Assembly: GCF_000430505.1 (NCBI RefSeq)
Contig: NZ_AUMD01000001.1
Coordinates: 1 to 59,008, forward strand
From: Eisenibacter elegans DSM 3317
GTDB taxonomy: Bacteria > Bacteroidota > Bacteroidia > Cytophagales > Microscillaceae
Length of the DNA: 59,008 nucleotides
Direction of reading: 5' to 3'
Shown: positions 8,914 to 17,548 of the stretch, in pieces
Numbering within the stretch: the stretch's first letter is position 1
Layout of the letters: each line of letters begins with the position of its first letter
Position numbers and translations under genes: made by a program
Notes under the pieces: model-generated
What the model saw: the letters and a program-made list of their open reading frames with translations, nothing else
What the model was told of the DNA's origin: nothing
Databases searched by the model: none

Positions 8914-9696
8914 TTACCCCTTCATATTCCACTCATTGAGAATGCTGAAGCTGTGGTAGGCAGTCATATCAAACTGACAAGGCACGACAGAGACGTAGTT
9001 CTGACTGAGGGCAAACTCATCGGTATCACTACCTTTGTCTTCGTTGAGGAAGCGACCTGTCAACCAATAGTAACGACGGCCATAGGGGTCTACCCGCTCG
9101 TCAAATTCCTCACCCCAGCGCCCCTTGGTTTGGCGGCATATTTTCACTCCTTTGATAGGCTCATCGCTCAATGCCGGAATGTTGACATTCAAGGCGATGC
9201 CTTTGGGAATACCCCGCTCTAGGGCTTGCTGTGCAATTTGTTTGATGTAGGGGCGGGCGTGCGAAAATTCGGCATCGTGGCCATAATCGCAAAGCGAAAA
9301 ACCTATTGCCGGAAGGCCTTCGATGGCAGCTTCGATGGCGGCAGACATCGTGCCCGAATACAATACACTGATAGAGCTGTTGCTCCCGTGATTGACTCCG
9401 CTGACGACTAAGTCAGGAACACGGTCGCCAAAGATATGATGTTTGGCCAATTTGATGCAATCGGCCGGAGTTCCTGAGCATTCGTAAGCAATTACACCAT
9501 ACTCTGCAAAAATATCAGACTCATCTAAACGAAGTGCATTGCCAATGGTAATGGCGTGGCCTTTGCCTGATTGGGGGCTATTGGGAGCTACCACAATGAC
9601 CTGACCCAGCTCACGCATTACTTCTACCAAGGTACGTATACCCTTAGAAGTGATACCATCATCATTAGAAATTAAAATTAGTGGAGTTTTTGCCAT
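8914..9696 (-). CDS. surE: 5'/3'-nucleotidase SurE
   Basis: The 260-residue enzyme removes phosphate from nucleoside monophosphates in stationary phase and nucleotide recycling. The metal site N11-D12-D13-G, the Ser/Asn motif NSPQSGKGHAIT, and SGVNHGSN followed by YSGTMSAAIEA are all in place. It also has the 'GTPADCIKLAKHH' block that is characteristic of SurE. The gene starts 16 bases after the glmM stop and precedes dinB, so the three are probably cotranscribed. Confidence 0.96.
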   Translation of the reverse strand: MAKTPLILISNDDGITSKGIRTLVEVMRELGQVIVVAPNSPQSGKGHAITIGNALRLDESDIFAEYGVIAYECSGTPADCIKLAKHHIFGDRVPDLVVSGVNHGSNSSISVLYSGTMSAAIEAAIEGLPAIGFSLCDYGHDAEFSHARPYIKQIAQQALERGIPKGIALNVNIPALSDEPIKGVKICRQTKGRWGEEFDERVDPYGRRYYWLTGRFLNEDKGSDTDEFALSQNYVSVVPCQFDMTAYHSFSILNEWNMKG

Positions 9697-9712
9697 AAAG
9701 TCTACCCGTAGG

Positions 9713-11110
9713 CTATTTGTTAGAAGTATCCAATATTTCTTTTACATCTGCCATCAGCTTGTTGATGAGTGCATTGGCCGGAGTAGGGGACTCGGCTTCG
9801 GCATAAATCCGTACGATAGGCTCGGTATTGGAGCGGCGGAGATGTATCCACGCAGTATCAAAATGGATTTTGAGCCCGTCGATGGTATTGATGGGTTGTT
9901 GCTTGTATTTTTCTTGGAGTTGTGCCAGCAACTGATCGAGGTCTACCTCTTCGCCAAGGGTGATTTTATTCTTGACGATGACATATTTGGGGTATTGGCT
10001 ACGCAACATAGCCGCTGATTTGTTGCTGCGAGCCATATAACTCAACATCAGCGCCACACCTACTAAGGCATCGCGGCCATAGTGTAGTGCAGGATAGATA
10101 ACCCCTCCGTTACCTTCACCACCAATGACCGCCTCAACCTCTTTCATCTTCGCCACTACATTGACCTCGCCCACAGCAGCGCTGTAATAGGGCTGGCCGG
10201 CTTTTTCGGTGATATCACGCAGGGCCTGGGTAGAGGATAGGTTCGAAACCGTGGCTCCGGGAGTATGTTGGAGCACATAGTCGGCGATGGCCACCAGTGT
10301 ATATTCTTCTCCAAACAGGCTGCCGTCTTGACAAACAAGCGCCAAACGATCTACATCTGGATCTACGACAATACCGAGGTCATAATTGCCGCGCTGCATC
10401 TCGCCGGCAATGTCTGAGAGATGTTCGGGTAGAGGCTCCGGGTTGTGTGGGAAATGACCAGTAGGCTCACAATATAGTTCTTGTATCTTTTTCACACCTA
10501 GAGCCTTGAGTAGCTGAGGGATAGCAATGCCGCCGCTAGAGTTGACCCCATCGACAATGATGCTAAAGTTAGCTTTCTTGATAGCTTCTACATCTACCAA
10601 GGGTAGCGCCAGTATTTGCGCTATATGCGCCTCCAACGCAGCCTCGTCAGTAGTATATTTGCCGAGCTGCTTTACTTCTACAAAGTCGAAATCTTCGGCC
10701 TCGGCGCTGGCTACAATAGCGGCACCTTCGGCAGCCGAAATAAACTCTCCTTTGGCATTGAGCAGTTTGAGGGCGTTCCATTGTGCGGGGTTGTGGCTGG
10801 CCGTAATGATGATACCGCCACCGGCTTGGTGAGCCACCACGGCCATCTCTACCGTAGGAGTGGTCGAAAGACCTAGGTCTATCACATCAATGCCAAGTGC
10901 TTGAAGGGTAGCGGCTACCAACTGGCTGACCATCGGCCCCGAGAGGCGCGCATCGCGGCCTATTACCACGGCCTTGGAGGCGGAGGGCTGGGCGCAGAGC
11001 CACTGCCCATAGGCTGCCGTAAACTTGACTATATCCAAGGGGGAGAGGGTGTCGCCAGGGCGACCGCCGATAGTACCACGAATACCAGAGATTGATTTGA
11101 TTAGGGTCAT
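9713..11110 (-). CDS. glmM: Phosphoglucosamine mutase (alpha-D-phosphohexomutase family)
   Basis: The 465-residue enzyme belongs to the phosphohexomutases. It has GRDARLSG at 51-58, the phosphoserine loop TASHNPAQWN with Ser105, the metal-binding D250-P-D-V-D-R, the sugar-binding GGEGNGGVIYP and the phosphate-binding RRSNTEPIVRIYAEAE near the end. In Bacteroidota this type is annotated as GlmM, which converts glucosamine-6-phosphate to glucosamine-1-phosphate for UDP-GlcNAc and peptidoglycan. A broader phosphomannomutase role cannot be ruled out. It is the first gene of a run with surE and dinB. Confidence 0.92.
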   Translation of the reverse strand: MTLIKSISGIRGTIGGRPGDTLSPLDIVKFTAAYGQWLCAQPSASKAVVIGRDARLSGPMVSQLVAATLQALGIDVIDLGLSTTPTVEMAVVAHQAGGGIIITASHNPAQWNALKLLNAKGEFISAAEGAAIVASAEAEDFDFVEVKQLGKYTTDEAALEAHIAQILALPLVDVEAIKKANFSIIVDGVNSSGGIAIPQLLKALGVKKIQELYCEPTGHFPHNPEPLPEHLSDIAGEMQRGNYDLGIVVDPDVDRLALVCQDGSLFGEEYTLVAIADYVLQHTPGATVSNLSSTQALRDITEKAGQPYYSAAVGEVNVVAKMKEVEAVIGGEGNGGVIYPALHYGRDALVGVALMLSYMARSNKSAAMLRSQYPKYVIVKNKITLGEEVDLDQLLAQLQEKYKQQPINTIDGLKIHFDTAWIHLRRSNTEPIVRIYAEAESPTPANALINKLMADVKEILDTSNK

Positions 11111-11285
11111 ATGGGGTGTTGTTGGGAAAATCTACTTTGGCGGGTTTCATTGGAAATAAGGCCAAAATGATTTCCAAAATCGTAACTGAAACAGGCTTGG
11201 CCAACAGTGATTGGTTGGAGCTTAACATATATACTACTCAGCTGCCAACCTGAAGGCCTACCTTTTGCGAAAGGTTTGACCGCCG

Positions 11286-11501
11286 TTAGTTGCCTGTATT
11301 TTTTTTGGTCGATGGTAGTTCTGTCTCACAGGTGCCTACTTCTTTGCCACAAACACCGCAGGTGATGCCGTTTTCGAGCAAAACGGCGCTCTTAGAGGCG
11401 CAAGTACCAGTTAGGGGTTTGTTTCTAAATATTAGCCCGATATTGAGCATTACAGCAAACATAAGCATGATGCCTATGGCCAATCCGATAGTCATTAACA
11501 T
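11286..11501 (-). CDS. Small membrane protein with Cys motif, NqrM-like
   Basis: The 71-residue protein has one N-terminal membrane helix (about 4-24), then RNKPLTGTC with Cys34, and a C-terminal C48-x-x-C51 pair plus Cys58. This resembles the small Na+-NQR maturation factor NqrM, which has a membrane helix followed by a GSCGGL-type Cys and a CxxC and delivers iron to the NQR complex. The match is by pattern only, and no nqr genes lie in the window. Similar proteins in Bacteroidota are often labelled 'membrane or secreted protein'. The antisense open frame at the same place has no such features. Confidence 0.6.
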   Translation of the reverse strand: MLMTIGLAIGIMLMFAVMLNIGLIFRNKPLTGTCASKSAVLLENGITCGVCGKEVGTCETELPSTKKNTGN

Positions 11502-11752
11502 ATAACAAAGGGTTTGGTTTCAAAACAGACAGGAGTTAGTCCCCTGTTTTGTATGTAAAACGTTACAAACTACAGAATAGTTTGCTTTGCAAAAATAGCC
11601 ATTCCCTTAACCTCAGACAAAAAACTGGCAGGATAAATATTGGTTTGAGGTTGCGCAAGCCAACTAAACAGGATACAATCAGGAAGTTAGGCACCTCTGA
11701 GTGTTTTATAAAAATTGCCCAAAGCTTTAGCTTCAGGCAATGAGAGATTTTA

Positions 11753-11827
11753 GAGGCCTCATTTTTGGGGTAAAATGAGACTAAGCCCACAGTTTTAACT
11801 GTGGGGTTTGAAAAATGTCCAGTGGCG
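11753..11827 (+). repeat. Intergenic repeat A, copy 1 (left end missing)
   Basis: This copy matches the right two thirds of element A: GAGGCCTCATTTT, the palindrome CTCATTTT..AAAATGAG, the palindrome CCACAGTTTTAACTGTGG, and the end TTTGAAAAATGTCCAGTGG. The left inverted end is absent. It ends 21 bases before the stop of the acetyltransferase gene, on its 3' side. The rest of the gap 11502-11752 holds nothing I can identify. Confidence 0.85.
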
Positions 11828-11848
11828 CAAAGTCAACCTGAAAAAAAG

Positions 11849-12571
11849 TTAGAGTACATCCTGCCGCCAGCGCACGAGTAGTTTCTCTACTTCAGGCAGT
11901 AGATGCAGCTCTTGGGTACACATTTTCTCGGCTTCGCCAAAGAACTTTTGCATAAACACCTCAACAGTGCGGCGATATTGGTCGCCTCCAGCCCAGAGGC
12001 GATACAGCCCCGGGATAACTGCACGAGGAGTATAGCCCATTTCTATCAAGATAGTTTGGGTTACGGTATGCATTGCCGCACACCACCCGAAGGCCATCTC
12101 TACGCCACTGCGTTCGAAGAGTTGGTCAGATGCACGCAATATTTCACGCCCCAGGCCCTTTTCTTGATGGTCTACGTGGCTGGCGATGACGAGGTGCTCC
12201 CCACGGCGCAACATTTTGGCCAAACTGCTGATAAGGCAGCAAGCCAGCTTTTGGGTGGCTACATGCTCAACGACCAACATAAAGTTGTTACCTTTGTTGA
12301 AGGCAGCACCTTCGCCCAAAAAAATAGGGAAGCCTTCAGGCCTAAAAAGTAGTTCGAAATCACAACCTCGCAAGGCCGGAAAGCCGCTGGCATATACCTC
12401 GGCGGCTTGAGCCAGTTCTTCGGGGGTATTTCGGGCTTCGCGAATCACATATTCACCGTCCAAAATGGTTGTTTCGGGGAGGGGAGCCCAATCGATGGGC
12501 GTGGCATCAGTGCGAGTGTGTACATCGGAGGGCATTTCGAGCCAAGCCTCGTACATTGTTCTGTGCGTCAT
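11849..12571 (-). CDS. GNAT-family N-acetyltransferase
   Basis: The 240-residue protein carries a GNAT fold in its second half. It has a core strand NNFMLVVEHVATQKLACCL, then SHVDHQEKGLGREILRAS, which is the acetyl-CoA pyrophosphate loop (Q/R-x-x-G-x-G/A type: QEKGLG), and then 'ILIEMGYTPRAVIPGLY'. The N-terminal 70 residues have an 'EELAQAAEVYASGFPAL' block typical of the first GNAT helices. The acceptor substrate is unknown. It is monocistronic, with repeat A after its stop and repeat B about 70 bases upstream of its start. Confidence 0.8.
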   Translation of the reverse strand: MTHRTMYEAWLEMPSDVHTRTDATPIDWAPLPETTILDGEYVIREARNTPEELAQAAEVYASGFPALRGCDFELLFRPEGFPIFLGEGAAFNKGNNFMLVVEHVATQKLACCLISSLAKMLRRGEHLVIASHVDHQEKGLGREILRASDQLFERSGVEMAFGWCAAMHTVTQTILIEMGYTPRAVIPGLYRLWAGGDQYRRTVEVFMQKFFGEAEKMCTQELHLLPEVEKLLVRWRQDVL

Positions 12572-12640
12572 GAGTGAAAGCGGGTTTAATTATTGGAAAG
12601 AAAAAGGACAAGGTAAGTGTATAGATGTTGTGATGCTTTG

Positions 12641-12742
12641 ATACCCAAACAAAACTAGTTGGGGCAATATATGCAGTGCAAATCTGGGCATATCAAGAAA
12701 ATCAAATCCTGTAAATACCCAAATCTTGCGAATCTTGGTATA
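12641..12742 (+). repeat. Intergenic repeat B, copy 2
   Basis: The copy runs from ATACCCAAACAAAACTAG to GAATCTTGGTATAA and contains GGGCATATCAAGAAAATC followed by AAATCCTGTAAAT. The two ends, ATACCCAA and TTGGTAT, are near-perfect inverted repeats. It sits between the start of the acetyltransferase gene and a terminator. Confidence 0.85.
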
Positions 12743-12747
12743 AAATA

Positions 12748-12797
12748 AAGAAAGCCTATGGCGGGTAAGCGTCTGAAATACCAGCCATAGGCTTTTC
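12748..12797 (-). terminator. Terminator of the STAS-like gene at 12818
   Basis: AAAGCCTATGGC pairs with GCCATAGGCTTT, a 12-bp stem. It lies 20 bases beyond the stop codon of the minus-strand gene that ends at 12818. Confidence 0.75.
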
Positions 12798-12817
12798 CTA
12801 TTGTTGAAGCAGTATGA

Positions 12818-13219
12818 TTATGCTGTCAACCATTGACGTGCTAGCTTTTCGTTTTCAAAGTATTGTACCTGAAAGGCTCCGGAGGCTTCTTCTTCCATCA
12901 GTTGTTCGATAGAAACTTGGGCAAAAATATCTTCTGTTACGAGGATGGCGGCTTTTTTTACACCGGCCTCAATACATTGAGGAAAAACATTTTGGGCGTG
13001 CCACTCTTGCACATCCGGCGGGATGGCAAAGCGCATTTCCTTGTTGTTCACAATAGCGCGTAGAGGCTTGTGCTTTGTAAATAAAGCCACATATTGTTGC
13101 ATTTCTTCTTTGAAAAGCGAGTTGGTAAGGTACTCACTTCCTGGCTTAAAAATATGTGAGAAGATGCTGTTTGCCTCATCCCAATCAAAAATGGAGTACT
13201 GACTTTCGTAAACTACCAT
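12818..13219 (-). CDS. Small STAS/SpoIIAA-like protein (paralogue 2)
   Basis: The 133-residue protein is a close sister of the product of the gene at 13370, with the same length and largely the same sequence. Shared blocks are NSIFSHIFKPGSE, KPLRAIVNNK, EWHAQNVFPQC, GVKKAAILVTEDIFAQVS and QLMEEE. The alternation of strands and helices resembles STAS/SpoIIAA-like single domains. No enzyme motif is visible. The pair is a tandem duplication with diverged spacers, and the more distant copy is at 7365. Function is unknown. A partner-switching or localisation role is only an inference. Confidence 0.8.
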   Translation of the reverse strand: MVVYESQYSIFDWDEANSIFSHIFKPGSEYLTNSLFKEEMQQYVALFTKHKPLRAIVNNKEMRFAIPPDVQEWHAQNVFPQCIEAGVKKAAILVTEDIFAQVSIEQLMEEEASGAFQVQYFENEKLARQWLTA

Positions 13220-13369
13220 AACTCAAAAATTTTGTGATAATCAAAAATACCATTAGCAAGATAGGCAATAAGTGCCAATAAAATGGGTTAAGGTAAGTTT
13301 TTCTAAAAAATAGTCCCACAAAAAATAAAGAGAGCGTTGTATACTGCAGAGATGATGGAGCGTGAGGTC

Positions 13370-13771
13370 TTAGGCCAAAAGCCATTCTTTGGCCAGCTTG
13401 GCATCTTCAAAATACTGTACTTCAAAGGCTCCGCTGCTTTCTTCTTCCATCAATTGCTCTACAGAAACTTGGGCAAAAATATCTTCTGTTACGAGGATGG
13501 CGGCTTTTTTTACACCGGCCTCAACACATTGAGGAAAAACATTTTGGGCGTGCCACTCTTGCAAATCAGGAGAAAGGGCAAAGCGCATATCCTTATTATT
13601 GACGATGGCGCGCAGGGGTTTCAAGTTCTTAAAATGCTGTACATACGTTTGCATTTCTTCTTTGAATACGTCATTGTTCAAGTCCTCGCTTCCGGGCTTG
13701 AATATGTGCGAAAAGATGCTATTGACCTCATCCCACTCCATGTAGGAGTAATCACTTTCAAATACCTTCAT
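13370..13771 (-). CDS. Small STAS/SpoIIAA-like protein (paralogue 3)
   Basis: The 133-residue product starts 'MKVFESDYSYMEWDEVNSI'. I chose the ATG at 13771 because the downstream sequence then aligns end to end with the sister gene at 12818; the longer open frame to 13882 adds 37 residues that have no counterpart. It shares 'EWHAQNVFPQCVEAGVKKA' and 'ILVTEDIFAQVSVEQLMEE' with the sister. The DNA of the two genes is nearly identical over the central third, which points to recent duplication or gene conversion. It is transcribed just before paralogue 2, about 150 bases away. Confidence 0.8.
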   Translation of the reverse strand: MKVFESDYSYMEWDEVNSIFSHIFKPGSEDLNNDVFKEEMQTYVQHFKNLKPLRAIVNNKDMRFALSPDLQEWHAQNVFPQCVEAGVKKAAILVTEDIFAQVSVEQLMEEESSGAFEVQYFEDAKLAKEWLLA

Positions 13772-14038
13772 AATCTTGTTGATTTGGGTTAATGTGAATA
13801 AATTAGTTGTCTCACAAGATACGAAATTAGAAAAGGGATAGCGGGGATAAGTAAGTTTTTTTTTGAAAACTTTCAAAACCAATAAAATAACAAAAAGACA
13901 TACATAAGCTACTTGCTTCTAAAACATAGTAAGATGCTTCTGTAATGTTACAATCCCGTAAATGTGTTGTATGGTTGTTGGTATACAAACAGTCGAAAGC
14001 CAATTATTTGCAGCAAGGCTAGCCATCGCTTTGGCTGT

Positions 14039-14284
14039 TTATTGTGAGGTGGCAGGTGTTTTGATGAGGCGTACATACATTGCCGGCGGGCTGACAGAGT
14101 CGTCCATCCGGGTTTCGAGCATATACTGATAGTCATTCAAAAACAGGGATAGTTTACCATATCGGATACCTTTTTTGCGTAGGTAGGCCCCTACTTCGGC
14201 CAAATTTGTCCAGCCGTCAGGGGTGTTGGTAGAGTGTTGGATGGCTTCGCCAATCAAATCCTCAAACAATGCTTTGTTACTCAT
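14039..14284 (-). CDS. Small OST-HTH/LOTUS-like protein
   Basis: The 81-residue protein contains 'GWTNLAEVGAYLRKKGIRY' followed by GKLSLFLNDYQYMLETR. This is the pattern of an OST-HTH/LOTUS winged-helix domain (Gly-Trp, then 'L..vG..L..rgi.yG...L...l'). LOTUS domains bind RNA, often G-quadruplex RNA, and in bacteria are usually fused to NYN nucleases; here the domain is alone. The start at 14284 (MSNKALFEDLIGEA) is preferred over an ATG eight codons upstream. The assignment rests on pattern recognition only. Confidence 0.65.
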   Translation of the reverse strand: MSNKALFEDLIGEAIQHSTNTPDGWTNLAEVGAYLRKKGIRYGKLSLFLNDYQYMLETRMDDSVSPPAMYVRLIKTPATSQ

Positions 14285-14413
14285 TACCTTAGGTGTTTTG
14301 TGAAACAATAATCTTGTGGAGGGTTTTGTCAGGTAGAAGTCAAAAAAGGTTTGGGTTGGCTTTGTCGTGTGTGAAAATACTATTTTTCACTAAAAAATAC
14401 AAGTATCAAGAAG

Positions 14414-16009
14414 TTATTTTATAGGCTGGGAGAGGTCTCGGAGGCGTAGGGTAAATACCGATTTTTTGGCCTCTGCTTGTTGTCGAAGGGCTTGGTGGAG
14501 TGTCCAGCCATTGAACTCACTGTGTTCTAAGTACAAGAGTGGGGCTTTGACTGCCTGGTTGGGCCAGAACGATACGATGCGGTATTGTGTCCATGTGGGG
14601 GCGTAGGCCTGGGTTTGTTGGACAATCGACGCATAGTCGTCTTCCAACAAATAACGGATACCTAGGCTGAGGAGGCTGTCTTCGCCAATATCGGGAGAGA
14701 TTAGCAACACCTCTACTCCATATAATTGCCCCCAGGCTACAGCGCTCAGATTGGCTGTGGGACTAGCCACGCGGTAAATATTTTCTGCCGATAGTTGGGC
14801 AAACATCTCCGGATGCCCTTGTGTTAGGTAAGGCGCTGTATTGAACTTGAAGTGTTGCTGATACATATGGATATGTAGGAAAAAAGTAGTCCAAAACAGT
14901 AAGATTAACAAGCCTGTAGAGGCTAACTGAGGCCATTTGTTAGAAGCCGGTATCGGAAATTGGTATATGAGTTTGTAAATATGTTGGTGCCCAAACATAA
15001 AGCTAGCCCAATACAAGGGGAAGTATGCCCATAGTATCCCTCTAGGCGCTTTTATCGACAAGAGACTCATCCCGAATAGCGTACCAATCCCTATCCAGCT
15101 CATCAGTACAATGGGGCTGTGTTGGCGGGGGGACTTCAGCAGTGCCAATAAGGGTAGAAAGCTAAGCAGCGCACAAAGGTTTTCGTACAATACCCAATAT
15201 TTTAGGTAAAAAAACAGGTCAAAGCTGGCAGCTTGTAGCTTGCCCGGTGTCTGCCAAAATAAGGCTACCAAGGTAGCCGGATATTGCCAAAACGACAACC
15301 CCATCAGGCTGCCCAAACTCATGAAGGTAAGCACACACACCACGGCATCTAAGGGAGCCAGCCACCAACGACCAGAGAGGCGCAACGCCGAGGGTTGTAC
15401 CCATAACACATAACTCCCTACTAGGGGCAACAGCAGCAGGGCTTTGTAATTGAGCAATACAATCAGCACCCAACTCAAGGCTAAGTGTGGCTGCCAAAGG
15501 GTTTGTTTGTGAGACAGGGCGTGCGAAATTTGCCAGAACCAAAGCCAAGCAAGGGCAGCGCTGGGGGCTTCTATCGAAAGGTAGAAGCTGGTGTTGTTGA
15601 TAAAAAAACTGCTGTGCATCCACAGCAGCAGAGCCAAGCACCAAACCAAGGTATAGCCGGACGAAAAGTACTTAGCCCCTTGATAAATGGCCACCCCGAT
15701 AGCCAAGGCATTGCTCAATACCGAAACCCAAAGCAAGGGATACCAAGGGATAGCCGTCGAGAAAAGCAGATAAACAGGGTAATAAATAAGAAAAAGCAGC
15801 GGTGAAGCGTGATGAAAAAAGTCTTGCCAATGCCCCTGAGCCATCGCTTTTACAATCAGGAAATTACGGGCCGTATCATAGTCAGGCAGGGCAGCTTGTT
15901 GGATAAGGTAGCTCCCCCATACCGCAGCACCGGTAGCCCCCAAGATGGCCATACTCCATAGAATTTTAGCATCTTTGCGGCGTGTAGTATCTAAATCAAA
16001 CAAAAGCAT
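14414..16009 (-). CDS. Multi-span membrane protein, GT-C glycosyltransferase-like
   Basis: The 531-residue protein has about ten to twelve hydrophobic helices and a short soluble C-terminus. The first external loop holds 'LPDYDTARNFLIVKAMAQG', and the next helix begins FFHHASPLLFLIYYPVY. This layout, with an acidic residue after the first helix and a His-Pro type second loop, is usual for GT-C enzymes (family 39-like) that use lipid-linked sugars. No family could be fixed, so the function is tentative. With ATG at 16009 the start codon is only 7 bases from the divergent dtd start. An ATG at 15952 (MAILGATG) is an alternative. The open frame upstream of 16009 is antisense to dtd and is discarded. 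Confidence 0.65.
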   Translation of the reverse strand: MLLFDLDTTRRKDAKILWSMAILGATGAAVWGSYLIQQAALPDYDTARNFLIVKAMAQGHWQDFFHHASPLLFLIYYPVYLLFSTAIPWYPLLWVSVLSNALAIGVAIYQGAKYFSSGYTLVWCLALLLWMHSSFFINNTSFYLSIEAPSAALAWLWFWQISHALSHKQTLWQPHLALSWVLIVLLNYKALLLLPLVGSYVLWVQPSALRLSGRWWLAPLDAVVCVLTFMSLGSLMGLSFWQYPATLVALFWQTPGKLQAASFDLFFYLKYWVLYENLCALLSFLPLLALLKSPRQHSPIVLMSWIGIGTLFGMSLLSIKAPRGILWAYFPLYWASFMFGHQHIYKLIYQFPIPASNKWPQLASTGLLILLFWTTFFLHIHMYQQHFKFNTAPYLTQGHPEMFAQLSAENIYRVASPTANLSAVAWGQLYGVEVLLISPDIGEDSLLSLGIRYLLEDDYASIVQQTQAYAPTWTQYRIVSFWPNQAVKAPLLYLEHSEFNGWTLHQALRQQAEAKKSVFTLRLRDLSQPIK

Positions 16010-16016
16010 ATTCGGT

Positions 16017-16469
16017 ATGATTGCAGTAGTACAACGGGTTTCGGAAGCTGTCGTGAGGGTAGAGGGGGAGATAGTCGGCCAAATAGGTCTCGGAATGCTG
16101 GTCTTGTTGGGGGTTGCACAACAAGATTCAGACCAAGACATCGACTGGCTGGTACGCAAACTGGTAGGGTTGCGTATTTTTTCTGACGCAGCAGGGAAAA
16201 TGAATAATGCCTTGCCCGACATCGATGGCGAGGCCTTGATTATCAGTCAGTTTACCCTATTGGCTTCAACCAAAAAAGGAATGCGCCCTTCGTTTGTAGA
16301 AGCAGCGCCACCCGCACAAGCCATCCCTTTGTATGAAGCTTTTGTAAGGCAATTTGAAGCCGCTCTTGGCCGCCCTGTGGCAACAGGGCGGTTTGGAGCA
16401 GATATGAAGGTTAGTCTTTGCAACGATGGGCCAGTAACTATTGTGATAGATACCCAACAAAAACGCTGA
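16017..16469 (+). CDS. dtd: D-aminoacyl-tRNA deacylase
   Basis: The 150-residue enzyme hydrolyses D-amino acids from mischarged tRNA. It begins 'MIAVVQRVSEAVVRVEGE' and has the family motifs SQFTLLAST (catalytic Thr region), the GMRPSF substrate motif, and 'TGRFGADMKVSLCNDGPVT' with the trans Gly/Pro-type motif near the end. Length is exactly that of the family. The longer open frame from 15945 overlaps the neighbouring gene and is not needed. It is divergent from the membrane protein gene and converges on the RmlD-like gene. Confidence 0.95.
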   Translation: MIAVVQRVSEAVVRVEGEIVGQIGLGMLVLLGVAQQDSDQDIDWLVRKLVGLRIFSDAAGKMNNALPDIDGEALIISQFTLLASTKKGMRPSFVEAAPPAQAIPLYEAFVRQFEAALGRPVATGRFGADMKVSLCNDGPVTIVIDTQQKR

Positions 16470-16484
16470 GCTTCATCGAATTGC

Positions 16485-17402
16485 CTAGGCTTGCTGTTGG
16501 GCTACCTGTGCAGCAACAATCGCAATCCCCTCGGTAAAGCTGCGGGGCTGATAACCGAGTTGCTGGATGGCCTTATCAATGACGAAACCCGTTTTGGGTG
16601 GGCGGCGGGCAGTTTGTTGAAACTCTGAGCCATCTGTACGAACAATCAGGCCTTTGTCTAAGCCAAAATAATCGGCTGTAGCGATGGCCATCTCATAAGG
16701 TGTCAGCAAGTCCTTACCTGAGATATTGAAAACACCAGAGGCCTTCTGTTGGGCTATCAACAGGCAGCCTTCGGCCAAGTCTTCGGCAAGGGTAGGGGTG
16801 CGCCATTGGTCGTCGACCACACGAATGGTTTGCCCATTTTCGAGCGATTTTTTGACCCACAGAATAATGTTGGAGCGGCTCATCGCCTCGGCTACTCCAT
16901 ATACCAGTACTGTACGGGCGATAGCCCAAGGGCTGCGCATCTGACGGACAAGCTCCTCGGCGGCTAGCTTGCTCTCGCCATAATAGCTGATAGGGTTGGG
17001 CGTATCGTCTTCGCGATAGGGACCTTGGCTGCCATCAAAAATAAAATCGGTAGATAGGTGAACAAGGTGGCTGCCTTGTACATCACAGGCATCGGCCAAG
17101 TGTTGGGTGGCTACTACGTTTTGTTGCCAACAGGCCTCGCGATCGGTTTCACAATCATCTACTTGGGTCATAGCTGCCGTATGAATGACCGCATCGGGGC
17201 GGGTTTGGGCAAAAACCTCCATCACAGCCGCCTTGTTAGTAATATCAAGTGAGTGAAACTCAAAATTTTGGGCTGCTAGGCGGTTTTGCCCTCTGGCCGT
17301 AGCAATGAGGTGAATCTCTGGAATTTGGCCTAGGCGATGAACCAGCTTTTGCCCCAAAAGTCCATTGGAGCCTGTAATCAAAATGCGGAGCGGATGAGCC
17401 AT
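16485..17402 (-). CDS. RmlD-like NAD(P)-dependent sugar reductase
   Basis: The 305-residue protein belongs to the extended SDR superfamily, RmlD branch. It has the Rossmann motif TGSNGLLGQ at the N-terminus, a first-part block 'DAVIHTAAMTQVDDCETD', the active-site Thr/Ser in HLSTDFIFDG, and the catalytic YYGESKLAAEE (YxxxK). RmlD reduces dTDP-4-keto-rhamnose to dTDP-L-rhamnose. Many single-copy members in Bacteroidota act on other nucleotide sugars, and no rmlA-C genes are next to it, so the precise substrate is open. Confidence 0.85.
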   Translation of the reverse strand: MAHPLRILITGSNGLLGQKLVHRLGQIPEIHLIATARGQNRLAAQNFEFHSLDITNKAAVMEVFAQTRPDAVIHTAAMTQVDDCETDREACWQQNVVATQHLADACDVQGSHLVHLSTDFIFDGSQGPYREDDTPNPISYYGESKLAAEELVRQMRSPWAIARTVLVYGVAEAMSRSNIILWVKKSLENGQTIRVVDDQWRTPTLAEDLAEGCLLIAQQKASGVFNISGKDLLTPYEMAIATADYFGLDKGLIVRTDGSEFQQTARRPPKTGFVIDKAIQQLGYQPRSFTEGIAIVAAQVAQQQA

Positions 17403-17548
17403 AGGGATATATCTGTCAAAATGAAAAAAAGCTTTGGGGCGAAATTAGCACATAATCCAAACAAAGCCGAAAAATATTTCTTAGCTTTGGTCTATCGTTT
17501 ATCAAAAACGACCTAATTTTGCCTTGGATTCACCTGAAACCATATACA

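Noticed and set aside
16010-16222. N-terminal extension of the membrane protein gene
   Set aside because: The extra 71 residues are antisense to dtd and are Ser/Thr/Pro-rich, not hydrophobic.
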